Below are positions 7,166-16,155 of a DNA stretch of 40,519 nucleotides, one piece after another. The DNA comes from an uncultured Eubacteriales bacterium (lineage in GTDB: Bacteria; Bacillota; Clostridia; Peptostreptococcales; Anaerovoracaceae), in assembly GCA_900540145.1 (NCBI GenBank), contig UQEW01000011.1, positions 1 through 40,519 of the forward strand, read 5' to 3'. The number at the start of each line of letters is the position of its first letter. The stretch's first letter is position 1. The translations under genes were made by a program, and so were the position numbers. A model generated the notes under the pieces. The model was not told where the DNA came from, made no database searches, and saw only the letters and a program-made list of their open reading frames with translations.

Positions 7166-8554
7166 ATGGAATATGGAATATTATCATTAGTTCCTACTGT
7201 TATCGCCGTAGGCTTAGCATTGACAACAAAAAACGTATATGTGTCTCTATTGCTTGGCCTTCTAGCCGGAAACACCATCATAGCCGGCGGAAACCCACTT
7301 GCCGGCATAGACGGCGTAATAGCTTCCGTCACCACCGTTTTCGCCGATTCAAGCAATATCACAACCATGCTTGCCATATCTTTAATGGGCGGTATGATTT
7401 TATTGATTCAAAAAGCCGGAGGAGTCAACGGTTTCATCGATGTTCTTACAGTCAGAACTTCCCTTATCAAATCAAAAAAAGCAGCTAATTTCATAACTTG
7501 GGTAATAGGTATGATAGTATTTGTGTCTGCCAACATGAGCAGCCTGATTGCCGGTACTATCATGAAGCCTCTCAATGACAAATACCTGACCTCTCCGGAG
7601 AAACAATGTTATATCGTGCATACCGTATCTGCTCCTGTATGCGCTCTTATACCTCTCAGCAGCTGGGGCGCTTACATGATAGCATGCCTTGAAAATTCCG
7701 GGGTAGAAAACGCTGCCGGTGTCATGGTTCAATCTATTCCTTTGTCTTTTTACGTAATCATAGCCGTGTTTATGTGCCCTATACTTATATTAGCAGGCAA
7801 AGATTTCGGTCCTATGAAAAAAGCGGAGCTGAGAACTGCCAAGGAAAATGCCATCGTATCAGAATCATATGATACAGATCAGCTGGAGGACAAAAAGGCT
7901 TCTTGCTTACTGCTTATCCTTCCTGTATTATCGATGATAGTAGTCACTATCGTCGGAATGTACTTCACCGGAGACGGCAACATCCTCAACGGCGCAGGAA
8001 TGCGCTCATTCCTGTGGGGTGTACTTTCAGGAATAGCCATAGCGTTTGTAATGATTCTGGTAAAAAAACATCTCACTTTTGCAGAAGCCAGCCATTGGTT
8101 ATATGAAGGCTGGGTAGGGATGCTCCCTGCTATAATCATACTTACATTTGCCCTCGGCCTTGGCGGCTTAGTTACAACACTGGGTACAGGCGAATATCTG
8201 GCCAATGCTTTCTCCAGCATTCTCAGCCCGTCACTGCTTCCTTTCATTACCTTCCTTATAGCTATGGTAATAGCTTTCTCAACGGGAAGTTCATGGGGAA
8301 CTATGGCTGTAGTGCTTCCTCTGGTTATGCCTATGGCTTTCACCATGGATGTAAATATCCCGCTGATGGCAGGCGCTGTATGGAGCGGCGGACTTTTCGG
8401 AGACCAGTCGTCGCCTATATCCGATACAACAGTTGTGGCATGTTCAGCAACTAAGTGCGAAATACCTGCACACATCAACAGCCAGCTGCCGTACACCCTT
8501 TCTTTCTGCGCTATAGCAGGAGTAATATACATAATTGCCGGATTTATCATCTAG
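7166..8554 (+). CDS. nhaC: NhaC-family carrier, second copy (462 aa)
   Basis: This second NhaC-type carrier has about 11-12 membrane segments. The characteristic motif FSTGSSWGTMAVVLPL lies near residue 371, and GGLFGDQSSPISDTTVV follows about 35 residues later. The ATG has AAAGGAG 6 bases upstream. It is the last gene of the sigma-54 operon that begins at 5450 and is closed by the hairpin at 8568. It is only moderately similar to the copy at 187, so the two probably carry different substrates. An exchange of an amino acid or its breakdown product for protons or sodium is an inference from the operon. Confidence 0.88.
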   Translation: MEYGILSLVPTVIAVGLALTTKNVYVSLLLGLLAGNTIIAGGNPLAGIDGVIASVTTVFADSSNITTMLAISLMGGMILLIQKAGGVNGFIDVLTVRTSLIKSKKAANFITWVIGMIVFVSANMSSLIAGTIMKPLNDKYLTSPEKQCYIVHTVSAPVCALIPLSSWGAYMIACLENSGVENAAGVMVQSIPLSFYVIIAVFMCPILILAGKDFGPMKKAELRTAKENAIVSESYDTDQLEDKKASCLLLILPVLSMIVVTIVGMYFTGDGNILNGAGMRSFLWGVLSGIAIAFVMILVKKHLTFAEASHWLYEGWVGMLPAIIILTFALGLGGLVTTLGTGEYLANAFSSILSPSLLPFITFLIAMVIAFSTGSSWGTMAVVLPLVMPMAFTMDVNIPLMAGAVWSGGLFGDQSSPISDTTVVACSATKCEIPAHINSQLPYTLSFCAIAGVIYIIAGFII

Positions 8555-8567
8555 CAGACAAACTTAC

Positions 8568-8602
8568 AGAGGCTGTCTCTGATTTGAAACAGCCTCTTTT
8601 TT
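8568..8602 (+). terminator. Terminator of the 5450-8554 operon
   Basis: A 9-bp stem, AGAGGCTGT with ACAGCCTCT, around a 12-base loop is followed by six T. It begins 14 bases after the nhaC stop codon. The following stretch (8603-8850) shows no gene I can recognise. Confidence 0.92.
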
Positions 8603-8850
8603 ATGAATTTATAAGCCGTTTGACTGACCTGGTCTTTGACCCCACACTTGCCTTTACCCGCTTTGCGGAGGACTTACTTCTAAGGTACGCCATGCTCACT
8701 GCCCTTATCTTAAAAACAGGCAGCTTACGTGGATCCTTTTGCCCGTACCTGGCATGGATTTGCAACCACAGACTCAAACGGCTCAGTATTTATTTTACCA
8801 TTTCCCTGCTGTTCTTAGCAAGGGAGTGTCACTGCATATAATCAAGAAAT

Positions 8851-9555
8851 TTATTCAAGCTGATGACCCTTGTTTTTTGCAGAAGCTAAAGCCATAAAAC
8901 AAACTGATCCGGCGCCGTTTTCTTTCAGGCAATCGGCGCACGCAGACGCAGTTGCCCCGGTAGTAAATATATCGTCAATCAACAATATTCGTTTATCCTT
9001 TAGTTCTTCTCTTCTCCCGGTGTTTATGCAAAAAGCCTTTTCCATGTTGGCTTCCCTTTCCCTCGGCGAAAGAGCCCGCTGAGGCGTAGTATTTTTTGTT
9101 CTTATGATAACATCAGCCTGCATTCTTATGCCTGTCCTTTTTCCAAAATAAAAGCCTATCTTCTCGGCTTGGTTGAAGCCTCTTTCTTTCAATTTATATT
9201 TGTGAAGCGGTACAGGCACTATGACGTCCGCATTTAGCCAGGGACAATCGCCTGTTTCTGCCAAATGCTTTTTTAAGCAATCATATAAAATATCGGCTAT
9301 ATGCCTGGCAATATATGTTTTTCCCCCGTACTTCAATCCAAATATAAGCTGCCGCTCATATAATCCGTATCCCATGGCTGCGGCAGCATGGTCGATTCCT
9401 GACATCTTTTCCGTCGGCGATATGTGCTTAAGATTTGTCATATTAAAATTCATATGACGTATACAGTGGTCGCATAGCGAATACATCCTGCTGCTGTCAG
9501 TGTATTTTCCGCAGCAAATGCAATAAAGCGACGACGGAAATACAAGTTCCCCCAA
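8851..9555 (-). CDS. comF: ComF-family phosphoribosyltransferase-like protein, 5' end frameshifted
   Basis: An N-terminal zinc-finger pair (CICCG and CDHC) is followed by a type I phosphoribosyltransferase domain with the PRPP loop RILLIDDIFTTGATASAC (about 186-203). In competent bacteria ComFC helps DNA import; in others the role is unclear. In this frame the only start is TTG at 9555, with a poorly placed ribosome site. Upstream, in another frame, an ATG at 9601 overlaps the end of the recD2-like gene and reads MKDFLFKSIFEIMERFGG. Removing one base from the five-G run (9549-9553, read on the minus strand) joins it exactly to GELVFPSSLYC, a natural ComF N terminus. The gene probably runs 8851-9601 with a one-base insertion. 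It is the last gene of the yhaM-cca-recD2 operon. Confidence 0.85.
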   Translation of the reverse strand: MGELVFPSSLYCICCGKYTDSSRMYSLCDHCIRHMNFNMTNLKHISPTEKMSGIDHAAAAMGYGLYERQLIFGLKYGGKTYIARHIADILYDCLKKHLAETGDCPWLNADVIVPVPLHKYKLKERGFNQAEKIGFYFGKRTGIRMQADVIIRTKNTTPQRALSPREREANMEKAFCINTGRREELKDKRILLIDDIFTTGATASACADCLKENGAGSVCFMALASAKNKGHQLE

Positions 9556-9581
9556 ACCTTTCCATAATCTCGAATATGCTC

Positions 9582-11387
9582 TTAAATAAGAAATCCTTCA
9601 TACACCCCTTTCACTCTGGAGCCCAGCCCCGAATTGCGTTTCCCCTCTTCATTATTATCAACCATGGCATTGAGATAATCCTCTCTGCCGACTATTATAA
9701 CCTTTTCTTTTCCCCTGGTTACAGCGGTATATATCAAGTTTCTGGTGGCAAGAGCAGGCGGAAACCAGCTCATAGGTATTATGACTACCGGAAACTCACT
9801 GCCCTGGCTTTTATGAATGGTAACTGCGTAAGCCAGCTCTATTTCGTCTAGATGTATGTATTCATATTCTACCCAGCGCTCTCCGTCATAACAGACTGTC
9901 AACCTCTGCTCCTGGCTGTGAACGGCAGCTACGATTCCTGTCTCACCGTTAAACACGCCTTTCCCGGAAGTCCCGTCTTGTTTTTTATATTCAAGCCTGT
10001 AATTGTTCTTTATCTGCATGACCCTGTCGCCTGTCCGAAATACAGTATTTCCAAACTCTATCTGCTCTCGGCCGGTCTGAGCTGGGTTGAACTTTTCTTG
10101 AAGCTTGACATTCAAATTACCGCTTCCCAATATGCCCTTTTTCACCGGAGTAAGAACCTGCACTCTGTCAAGGTCCATAGAAGACGCCAACCTCACTATC
10201 TGCTCAAGTATATCTGCCTGTTTATCTGCTCTGACAATTTCAAAATCGCCTCCGTATACGGGATACTGTCCTTTGCGTATGAGATGTGCATTGACTATTA
10301 TAGAACTTTCTTGAGACTGCCTGAAAATCTCTGTAAGTCTTGAAGTGTACACATAACCGCTGTCGATTAAATCACCCAACACGTTGCCTGCTCCTACAGA
10401 AGGAAGTTGGTCTGCGTCTCCCGTAATGATAAGTCTGCTTTCAGGCTTGAGGGCACGGCACAATACTCCGGCCAACATTAAATCCATCATGGAAGCCTCG
10501 TCTATTATCACAGCATCGTAATCCAGAGGATTTTCTGCATTTCTTCCAAACACCATACGGCTCTGTTCCTCATCATAGTAATAATCCAGCAGCCTGTGGA
10601 TGGTTAAGGCTGCTTTGCCGCTTGTCTGGGTTATCCTTTTAGCTGCTCTACCCGTAGGCGCGGCTACAGCTACTTTAAGTCCGCCTTCTTCCAATATCTT
10701 TATAAGCACGTTTATTATGGTGGTCTTGCCGGTTCCGGGTCCGCCGGTAATTATGGAAACGCTGTGAGCCAAAGATTTTTTGATTGCTTCTCTTTGCTGC
10801 TCTGATAAAATAAGATTTTTATCGCTTTCAGCTTTCTTGATAACAGCATCCATGTTAGCAGCTATAGGTTTGGGCTTTTTTTCGTTAAGCTCAGATATTT
10901 TCCCGGCTACAAGGCACTCTGTCTTATAATACCCATAAAAATACACGACTTCACGTCCATCCAAAACGGTAAGCTGTAAGTCGCCTGAAAGAGCCATATC
11001 CTCCATAACATCCTGGACGCTTTCACTGCTTAAATCAAGCATCTCTCCTGTTTGCAGGCAAAACTCCCTGGCAGGCACAAACGTGTGTCCCCTGTTTATA
11101 TGAGCCGAAAGTCTGTGTTTTATAGCGGCTTCTATCCTGAAAAAGCTGTCTTTTTCCATGCCCATAAGGTAGGCAGCTCTATCGGCCGCGTCAAATCTCA
11201 TCCGCGGAAACTCGTCAAGCAGCCAATAAGGGTTGTCCTGTGTAAGGGCTACGGCAGCGTCTCCTACCAATGCATATATTTTTATAATGTAATAATTAGA
11301 AAATCCCAATTTTCTTAAAAACAAGGTCACCTCGGGGGTGACCTGGCTTATCTTTGTTATGTTGCTGTTTACTTCAATCAATTCCAT
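9582..11387 (-). CDS. recD2: RecD-like ATP-dependent DNA helicase, short (601 aa)
   Basis: This is a superfamily 1B 5'-3' helicase. Walker A is SIITGGPGTGKTTI (about 211-224) and Walker B is AVIIDEASMMDLML. Later helicase motifs include GDADQLPSVGAGNVL, TEIFRQSQ and AVTIHKSQGSEFPVVI. The region before the ATPase is helix-hairpin-helix-like (residues 18-90). RecD2 proteins are usually 700-800 aa with an N-terminal OB-like domain of about 100 residues. That part is missing, and an in-frame stop lies directly before the ATG, so the gene cannot start earlier. The start abuts the cca stop codon. The likely role is in DNA repair. Confidence 0.9.
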   Translation of the reverse strand: MELIEVNSNITKISQVTPEVTLFLRKLGFSNYYIIKIYALVGDAAVALTQDNPYWLLDEFPRMRFDAADRAAYLMGMEKDSFFRIEAAIKHRLSAHINRGHTFVPAREFCLQTGEMLDLSSESVQDVMEDMALSGDLQLTVLDGREVVYFYGYYKTECLVAGKISELNEKKPKPIAANMDAVIKKAESDKNLILSEQQREAIKKSLAHSVSIITGGPGTGKTTIINVLIKILEEGGLKVAVAAPTGRAAKRITQTSGKAALTIHRLLDYYYDEEQSRMVFGRNAENPLDYDAVIIDEASMMDLMLAGVLCRALKPESRLIITGDADQLPSVGAGNVLGDLIDSGYVYTSRLTEIFRQSQESSIIVNAHLIRKGQYPVYGGDFEIVRADKQADILEQIVRLASSMDLDRVQVLTPVKKGILGSGNLNVKLQEKFNPAQTGREQIEFGNTVFRTGDRVMQIKNNYRLEYKKQDGTSGKGVFNGETGIVAAVHSQEQRLTVCYDGERWVEYEYIHLDEIELAYAVTIHKSQGSEFPVVIIPMSWFPPALATRNLIYTAVTRGKEKVIIVGREDYLNAMVDNNEEGKRNSGLGSRVKGVYEGFLI

Positions 11388-12710
11388 TTATTTCTTCCAA
11401 TGGACTCCCCTAAAAGCTGCTGCCAGCTTGTTTTTATTATAAGTTTTAGCCAATTTCAAAAGTTCTTGACGATTATTTTTGTATGGATGAGTGTGTAATT
11501 CCTCTGTGACCATGGCCAACAATCTATTCGCTCTATCCTCGTCACAGATTCCGGCTTCCACCAGGTCGTTGGCATCGATAGCCAAATCCTCAGGGAAAAT
11601 GACTTCTCTCTTATCCTTTATTTCCTGCAAAAGATACATCTTGCTTTTGATCTTAGTTTCGGAGTCGTAACCGAAAACTATTCTCTGCGCTTTCTCAAGA
11701 TTCGCCAGGTAATGATAACGATCCCATCCTCTTTCATAAATGAATTTTTTCAACGCCGGTTTGGTGCTGGTAAAATAGAGCCTAGGCAAATCAGTAACTG
11801 CATCCTTTAAAAGCTGTTCTGTAAAGCAGTCAAATTCCAATCTTTCTATGGCAGCTACTGCTTTCTTCTTGTTGATACATGAGAAAAACAGTCCAAGCCT
11901 TCTCTCCTCTATCTGCTTGCTGGCGTCTATGTTTTGACTCAGTTCCATAAGGTCCCGTCTTTCTCTCTTAGACAAATTATCTGCCGTATCTTTGCCCAAA
12001 ATCACAAAGAGTAAACCCATATCAAAAAACATTTTCAGCCCCTTGCATGCGTGAGCTGCCGTTATCAGCTTAGTAAACTCGTCTCTTATCTTACCGGTTG
12101 CAACGTTTTCCAAAAGCCCTCTGTTGGAAATTATACTGTTATAAACGCTGATATCTAAATCAAAATCCAATTCAGCAGCCATCCTTACGGCTCTCAACAT
12201 TCGCACAGGATCCTCGCAAAAACGCTTGTCCGCATCTCCGACTGTCCTTATAAGCTTCTTCCTTATATCCTCCCGGCCTTCAAACATATCGATAAATTTG
12301 TTATGACTGTCAGCTATGGCGTTAATAGTGAAATCTCTTCTTGGAAGGTCTTCTTCAACGGAGTCTGCAAATGCAAATTCTACAAGGCGTCCCTCTTCAT
12401 AACGTTCTTCTTTTCTGTAAGTAGCTATATCTGCTATTATTCCGGTTTCACCTATAACATTCCCTGCACTGTCTTCAATCTCATCCACATATTCAAGTCG
12501 TATTACGCTGAATTTTTTGCTTAAGACTTTTGCTTCAGGAAAAATTTTCTTTAGTTCGTCTATTTTTGCGTTGGTAGTGATATCCCAATCATAAGGTTTT
12601 TTGCCTAATATAGAATCTCTAACGCACCCACCTACCGCATAAGCTTCAAATCCTGCCTCGTAAAGCCTAGTCATAATCTTGCTGACTTTCTCAGGCAATT
12701 TTACAAGCAT
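11388..12710 (-). CDS. cca: CCA-adding tRNA nucleotidyltransferase / poly(A) polymerase family (440 aa)
   Basis: This class II nucleotidyltransferase adds or repairs the 3'-CCA end of tRNAs. The head domain shows AVGGCVRDSILG (25-36) and the catalytic carboxylates in YDWDITT (39-45). Next come the template-reading RRDFTINAIADS and EDPVRMLRAVRMAAEL motifs, then a helical neck/body and a C-terminal part typical of Firmicutes enzymes. The length fits the bacterial family. The gene lies three bases after yhaM and directly before recD2, which indicates one transcript. Whether it adds all three nucleotides or only part of CCA cannot be told from sequence alone. Confidence 0.93.
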   Translation of the reverse strand: MLVKLPEKVSKIMTRLYEAGFEAYAVGGCVRDSILGKKPYDWDITTNAKIDELKKIFPEAKVLSKKFSVIRLEYVDEIEDSAGNVIGETGIIADIATYRKEERYEEGRLVEFAFADSVEEDLPRRDFTINAIADSHNKFIDMFEGREDIRKKLIRTVGDADKRFCEDPVRMLRAVRMAAELDFDLDISVYNSIISNRGLLENVATGKIRDEFTKLITAAHACKGLKMFFDMGLLFVILGKDTADNLSKRERRDLMELSQNIDASKQIEERRLGLFFSCINKKKAVAAIERLEFDCFTEQLLKDAVTDLPRLYFTSTKPALKKFIYERGWDRYHYLANLEKAQRIVFGYDSETKIKSKMYLLQEIKDKREVIFPEDLAIDANDLVEAGICDEDRANRLLAMVTEELHTHPYKNNRQELLKLAKTYNKNKLAAAFRGVHWKK

Positions 12711-12713
12711 TTC

Positions 12714-13682
12714 TTAATTTTCTCCTTCTTTGGGTTTATACAACTTCCTATTATCAAGGGTCCAAATGCGATCGCTAAACTGACCTGGTTCGGTGGCGTC
12801 CAAAGCAGATTGCATATCAAACATGCGAGCATCTAAGATGTCCAAATAATGCAATACTTCCGCCTCAGGGAACAACGGTTTTTTAGGGCTCCCAAATTCC
12901 GGCTCATAATGATGCGATAAGATCATATGTTCCAGCATAATTGCCTTTTCTCTCGGAAATCCCAATTCCAGCGTAAGTCTATCCAGCGTTTTGACGCCTT
13001 GAATTATATGACCAAGCATCTGACCTTCAAAAGAATAGCCTGTAGCTATTCCGTCTTGGTCAGCGTCGATTTCATTGAGTTTTTCCATGTCATGCAAAAT
13101 AACGCCGGCAGCTACCAAATCTCTGTTAAGATTAGTATACACTTGACATACTCTTTCTCCTGTCATAAGCATGCGCTTAGTATGATAAAGCAGTCCCCCA
13201 AGCTCTGCGTGATGATTCTTTTGAGCAGCTGGATAATACATAAGCTTTTCTTTATTGTTTTCCAGCACTTTAAGGCAAAGAGCTTTGAGGTCATCATCCT
13301 TCATTGACAGAGCAACGTTATATATATATTCATACATTTCTTCAGAATCTTCCGGAGCAGCTTTGACAAAGTCTCTCATATGCTGTTCGTCTGAAATCTC
13401 CGCAGGTCTTATTCTCTGCACCCTTATCTGAAGCTGACCTGCCCATTCGACTACCACTCCCTTTATCTTTACTATTTCTTTATTTTTCAGAGCCGATAAA
13501 GCGGGATATTCGCTGTCGCTTACATCCCATTTTTTGCCGGATACTTCTCCTGTCTTATCTGCCAGTGTTATATCTAAATACTGCTTACCGTTGGAACCAA
13601 CTTTTATAGACGGCGTTTTTGCCATGAAAAATTCTGTGATTTCCTGGTCCCTCCGTAAGTCTTTAACGTATATTTCTTTCAT
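12714..13682 (-). CDS. yhaM: 3'-5' exoribonuclease YhaM family (322 aa)
   Basis: An N-terminal OB-fold (about 15-110; QYLDITLADKTGEVSGKKW) is fused to an HD-type metal phosphohydrolase domain. The HD ligands are seen in NHHAELGGLLYHT (about 156-168), AGVILHDMEKL (about 192-202), MILSHH and LDILDARM. YhaM degrades RNA from the 3' end and is a normal Firmicutes housekeeping enzyme. The length agrees with the family (about 315 aa). It is the first gene of the operon that continues with cca, recD2-like and comF. It is divergent from nadE, with about 137 bases between the two starts. Confidence 0.92.
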   Translation of the reverse strand: MKEIYVKDLRRDQEITEFFMAKTPSIKVGSNGKQYLDITLADKTGEVSGKKWDVSDSEYPALSALKNKEIVKIKGVVVEWAGQLQIRVQRIRPAEISDEQHMRDFVKAAPEDSEEMYEYIYNVALSMKDDDLKALCLKVLENNKEKLMYYPAAQKNHHAELGGLLYHTKRMLMTGERVCQVYTNLNRDLVAAGVILHDMEKLNEIDADQDGIATGYSFEGQMLGHIIQGVKTLDRLTLELGFPREKAIMLEHMILSHHYEPEFGSPKKPLFPEAEVLHYLDILDARMFDMQSALDATEPGQFSDRIWTLDNRKLYKPKEGEN

Positions 13683-13749
13683 TTTTCATTTTCCTTTTTT
13701 GCTATGGGTGTTTGTAATTATTATACATCAAAAACATATGAGCCGCAAT

Positions 13750-13778
13750 TTGTATTTTGGTACAATGTGGTGTATAAT
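13750..13778 (+). promoter_or_regulatory. Promoter of nadE
   Basis: A perfect -10 box TATAAT (13773-13778) lies 17 bases after TTGTAT. Transcription would start near 13785, leaving a leader of about 35 bases. A 10-bp direct repeat, ATAATGACGC, follows and overlaps the leader; its meaning is unknown. Confidence 0.6.
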
Positions 13779-13819
13779 AATGACGCCAACGCACAATAAT
13801 GACGCTAGGAGGACTTGAA

Positions 13820-14596
13820 ATGAGTTTAGATATAAGTGTAGATACGAATTTGTATAACAACTTTGATGCAAAGAAAGTAAAAGATAATGTTGTCTCTTGG
13901 ATAAGAGACTGGTTTAATAAAAACGGTCCCGGATGCAATGCTATTGTAGCTATCTCAGGAGGAAAAGACAGTTCTGTAGTTGCAGCATTGTGTACAGAAG
14001 CTTTGGGAAAAGACCGGGTAATCGGAGTTCTTCTTCCCAACGGCAATCAGCCGGATATAGATGTCTCTCATGCGCTCATCGAACATCTCGGGATCAAACA
14101 TTACGAAATAAACATAAAAAGCTGTTTTGATGGTCTTATGCAAGAAGTAAAAGGTGCCCTTTCTGATGTTGCTGTACAGACGGTCACCAATCTGCCTCCT
14201 CGTTTGAGGATGGCAGCCACATACGCCGTGTCTCAATCTTTAAACGGGCGAGTTGCCAATACATGCAACTTAAGTGAAGACTGGGTAGGTTATGCTACAC
14301 GCTATGGCGACGGCGCAGGCGACTTCAGTCCTTTGAGCCGCTTGACAGTGCAGGAGGTTAAGGCCATAGGACGAGCCTTAGAATTGCCTTCCATGTTTGT
14401 TGACAAAACTCCTATCGACGGACTGCAGCCTAAAACCGACGAAGAAAACCTGGGCTTCACCTATGAAGTTTTGGACAGATATATCCGCACAGGTGAAATC
14501 GACGATAAGGCCACAAAGGAACGCATCGACCGTCTCCACGCAGCTAATCAATTCAAACTTAAGTTTATGGATTGCTTCCCTTATGAGCCCAATTAA
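13820..14596 (+). CDS. nadE: NAD+ synthase, ammonia-dependent (258 aa)
   Basis: This enzyme makes NAD+ from nicotinate adenine dinucleotide, ATP and ammonia. The ATP pyrophosphatase loop AISGGKDSSVVAALC is present. So are the substrate-binding segment NTCNLSEDWVGYATRYGDGA and the late PIDGLQPKTDEE. There is no glutaminase domain, so it uses free ammonia. I place the start at 13820 because AGGAGG (13807-13812) sits 7 bases before this ATG. The in-frame ATG at 13799 lies upstream of that site and would add seven residues. The gene is monocistronic, with a hairpin terminator directly after it. Confidence 0.93.
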   Translation: MSLDISVDTNLYNNFDAKKVKDNVVSWIRDWFNKNGPGCNAIVAISGGKDSSVVAALCTEALGKDRVIGVLLPNGNQPDIDVSHALIEHLGIKHYEINIKSCFDGLMQEVKGALSDVAVQTVTNLPPRLRMAATYAVSQSLNGRVANTCNLSEDWVGYATRYGDGAGDFSPLSRLTVQEVKAIGRALELPSMFVDKTPIDGLQPKTDEENLGFTYEVLDRYIRTGEIDDKATKERIDRLHAANQFKLKFMDCFPYEPN

Positions 14597-14614
14597 ATAC
14601 TGAATAAAACTTAA

Positions 14615-14653
14615 GGTCTGTCTCTGTTTTTTATTTTGAGACAGACCCTTTTT
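14615..14653 (+). terminator. Terminator of nadE
   Basis: GGTCTGTCTC and GAGACAGACC form a perfect 10-bp stem around a 13-base T-rich loop, followed by CTTTTT. It begins 18 bases after the nadE stop and also lies in front of the convergent hydrogenase gene, so it may work in both directions. Confidence 0.9.
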
Positions 14654-14670
14654 ATATTCATCATCTTATT

Positions 14671-16107
14671 TTAATAAATATTTATATGTTTATGTATGTT
14701 AGGCAACATCTCCGTCGACGCTTCTTTTACATGGTCTTTCATCTCATCAGGAGTATCTTCATGCCGTGCAGGATTTCCATGGCCTCCTATACAGCCTCCA
14801 ACACATGCCATTCCTTCAATGAAATTGTTGGGAAGTACACCTTTAGACGCTTTCAATAACGCTGTTCTGCATTTATCTATGCCATCGCACACAATTGGAT
14901 TGAACTCGAAATCCTCCATTTTCAGTTCTTTGAGCATCTGTTCAACAGCGCCTGCCACTCCTCCGCTTCTTGCAAACATTCTTCCGTAATATGATGCTTC
15001 ATTCCAATCAGTCCACTTTTGCTTTCTCAAAATTATATCCCTGCTATCAAACAGCGCCTGAAGTTCTTCAAAAGTAATTGCGTAATCTACATATTTTCTG
15101 ACATTCTCTTTTTTCACTTCCGCTTTTTTTGCTATACATGGTCCTATAAACACCACTACTGAATCCGGATGTTTCTCTTTTACGTGTTTTGCCAATTCTG
15201 CCATAGGTGACAAATTGGTCGAAATGTGTTCTACCATGTTAGGAAACTTACTTTTGATATATTCTACAAATGCAGGACAGCAGGACGACGTAAGAAATCC
15301 TTTTTCCTTCAGTTCAAGAGCCTCCTTATAAGCTACCATTTCTGCTCCAACTGCTACCTCTAGCACCTGTGAAAAGCCAAGTTCTTTTATTCCGGTTATT
15401 ACTTGTCCCAGAGATGCATATAAAAATTGGCTTGCTATGGATGGAGCAACAATCGCTATCATCCTGTCTTTTTTGCATTCATCTTCGGCCGCTTGTATTT
15501 CTTTTATTACACTGACTATGCTGGATACATCTACAGTCGCTCCGAAAGGGCAGTGGTATACACATGCTCCACAGTCTATACACTTTTCATAATCAATACT
15601 GGCTTCTCCTCCCGGTCCCATGGAAATGGCATTAACTTTGCACGCTCTTTCGCAGGGTCTTTGGAAATTATGTATTGCGCTGTACTGACACGCTCCGGCA
15701 CATCTGCCACATTCTACACATTTATTTTTGTCAATGTGCGCATGTTGGTGGGAATCTATTATGATAGCGTCTCTTTTGCATGATTGAACACAACTGTGAG
15801 CCAAACATCCTCTGCATAAGTCTGTAACCACATACCCGGCTTCCGGACATTCATTACATGCTATGTCTATTACTTGAACTATATTGGTATTATTCCTGCT
15901 GCCTCCTACCGCAAGCCTTACTCGTTCTGCCACAACAGCTCTATCTTTATAAATACAACATGTCTGAGGCGGTTCGTCTTTAGGTATGACATTATTGGCA
16001 ATTTCATTAAATTCAGCAAACACATCGTTGCCTTTCCAAGTCTGATAAGCCACCTCTCTGAGAACTTTATATTTTGTTTCTTGTACTCTATTATCAAACA
16101 GCTTCAA
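14671..16107 (-). CDS. [FeFe] hydrogenase, group-B-like, with N-terminal ferredoxin domains (478 aa)
   Basis: The C-terminal H-cluster domain has all three signatures: SSCCPAF (274-280), GPCIAKKAE (322-330) and EGMACVGGCIGG (431-442). The cysteines that hold the H-cluster are present. The N-terminal half has a cysteine set at 84-110 and further 4Fe-4S motifs (CVECGRCAGAC at 130-140, CIDCGACVYHCPFGA at 176-190). The TSSCCPAF variant in place of TSCCPGW points to the little-characterised group B. It oxidises or evolves H2 with ferredoxin as the expected partner. The start is TTG at 16107, with GGAG 8 bases upstream. No maturation or partner genes are nearby, so it stands alone. Two repeated -10 boxes lie upstream. 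Confidence 0.9.
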   Translation of the reverse strand: MKLFDNRVQETKYKVLREVAYQTWKGNDVFAEFNEIANNVIPKDEPPQTCCIYKDRAVVAERVRLAVGGSRNNTNIVQVIDIACNECPEAGYVVTDLCRGCLAHSCVQSCKRDAIIIDSHQHAHIDKNKCVECGRCAGACQYSAIHNFQRPCERACKVNAISMGPGGEASIDYEKCIDCGACVYHCPFGATVDVSSIVSVIKEIQAAEDECKKDRMIAIVAPSIASQFLYASLGQVITGIKELGFSQVLEVAVGAEMVAYKEALELKEKGFLTSSCCPAFVEYIKSKFPNMVEHISTNLSPMAELAKHVKEKHPDSVVVFIGPCIAKKAEVKKENVRKYVDYAITFEELQALFDSRDIILRKQKWTDWNEASYYGRMFARSGGVAGAVEQMLKELKMEDFEFNPIVCDGIDKCRTALLKASKGVLPNNFIEGMACVGGCIGGHGNPARHEDTPDEMKDHVKEASTEMLPNIHKHINIY

Positions 16108-16155
16108 ATATCATTCTCCTTCCTATGCTGCATTTTATATTTATTTTGACGTTAC

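Noticed and set aside
7879..8550. 223-codon reading frame opposite the second nhaC
   Set aside because: It is the antisense shadow of a well-supported membrane protein gene, without a ribosome site or a recognisable domain.
8603..8850. Forward reading frame 8455-8841 and possible gene remnant between nhaC and comF
   Set aside because: The frame overlaps nhaC and its terminator, and no domain is recognised in any frame. A decayed gene cannot be excluded, but nothing supports a call.
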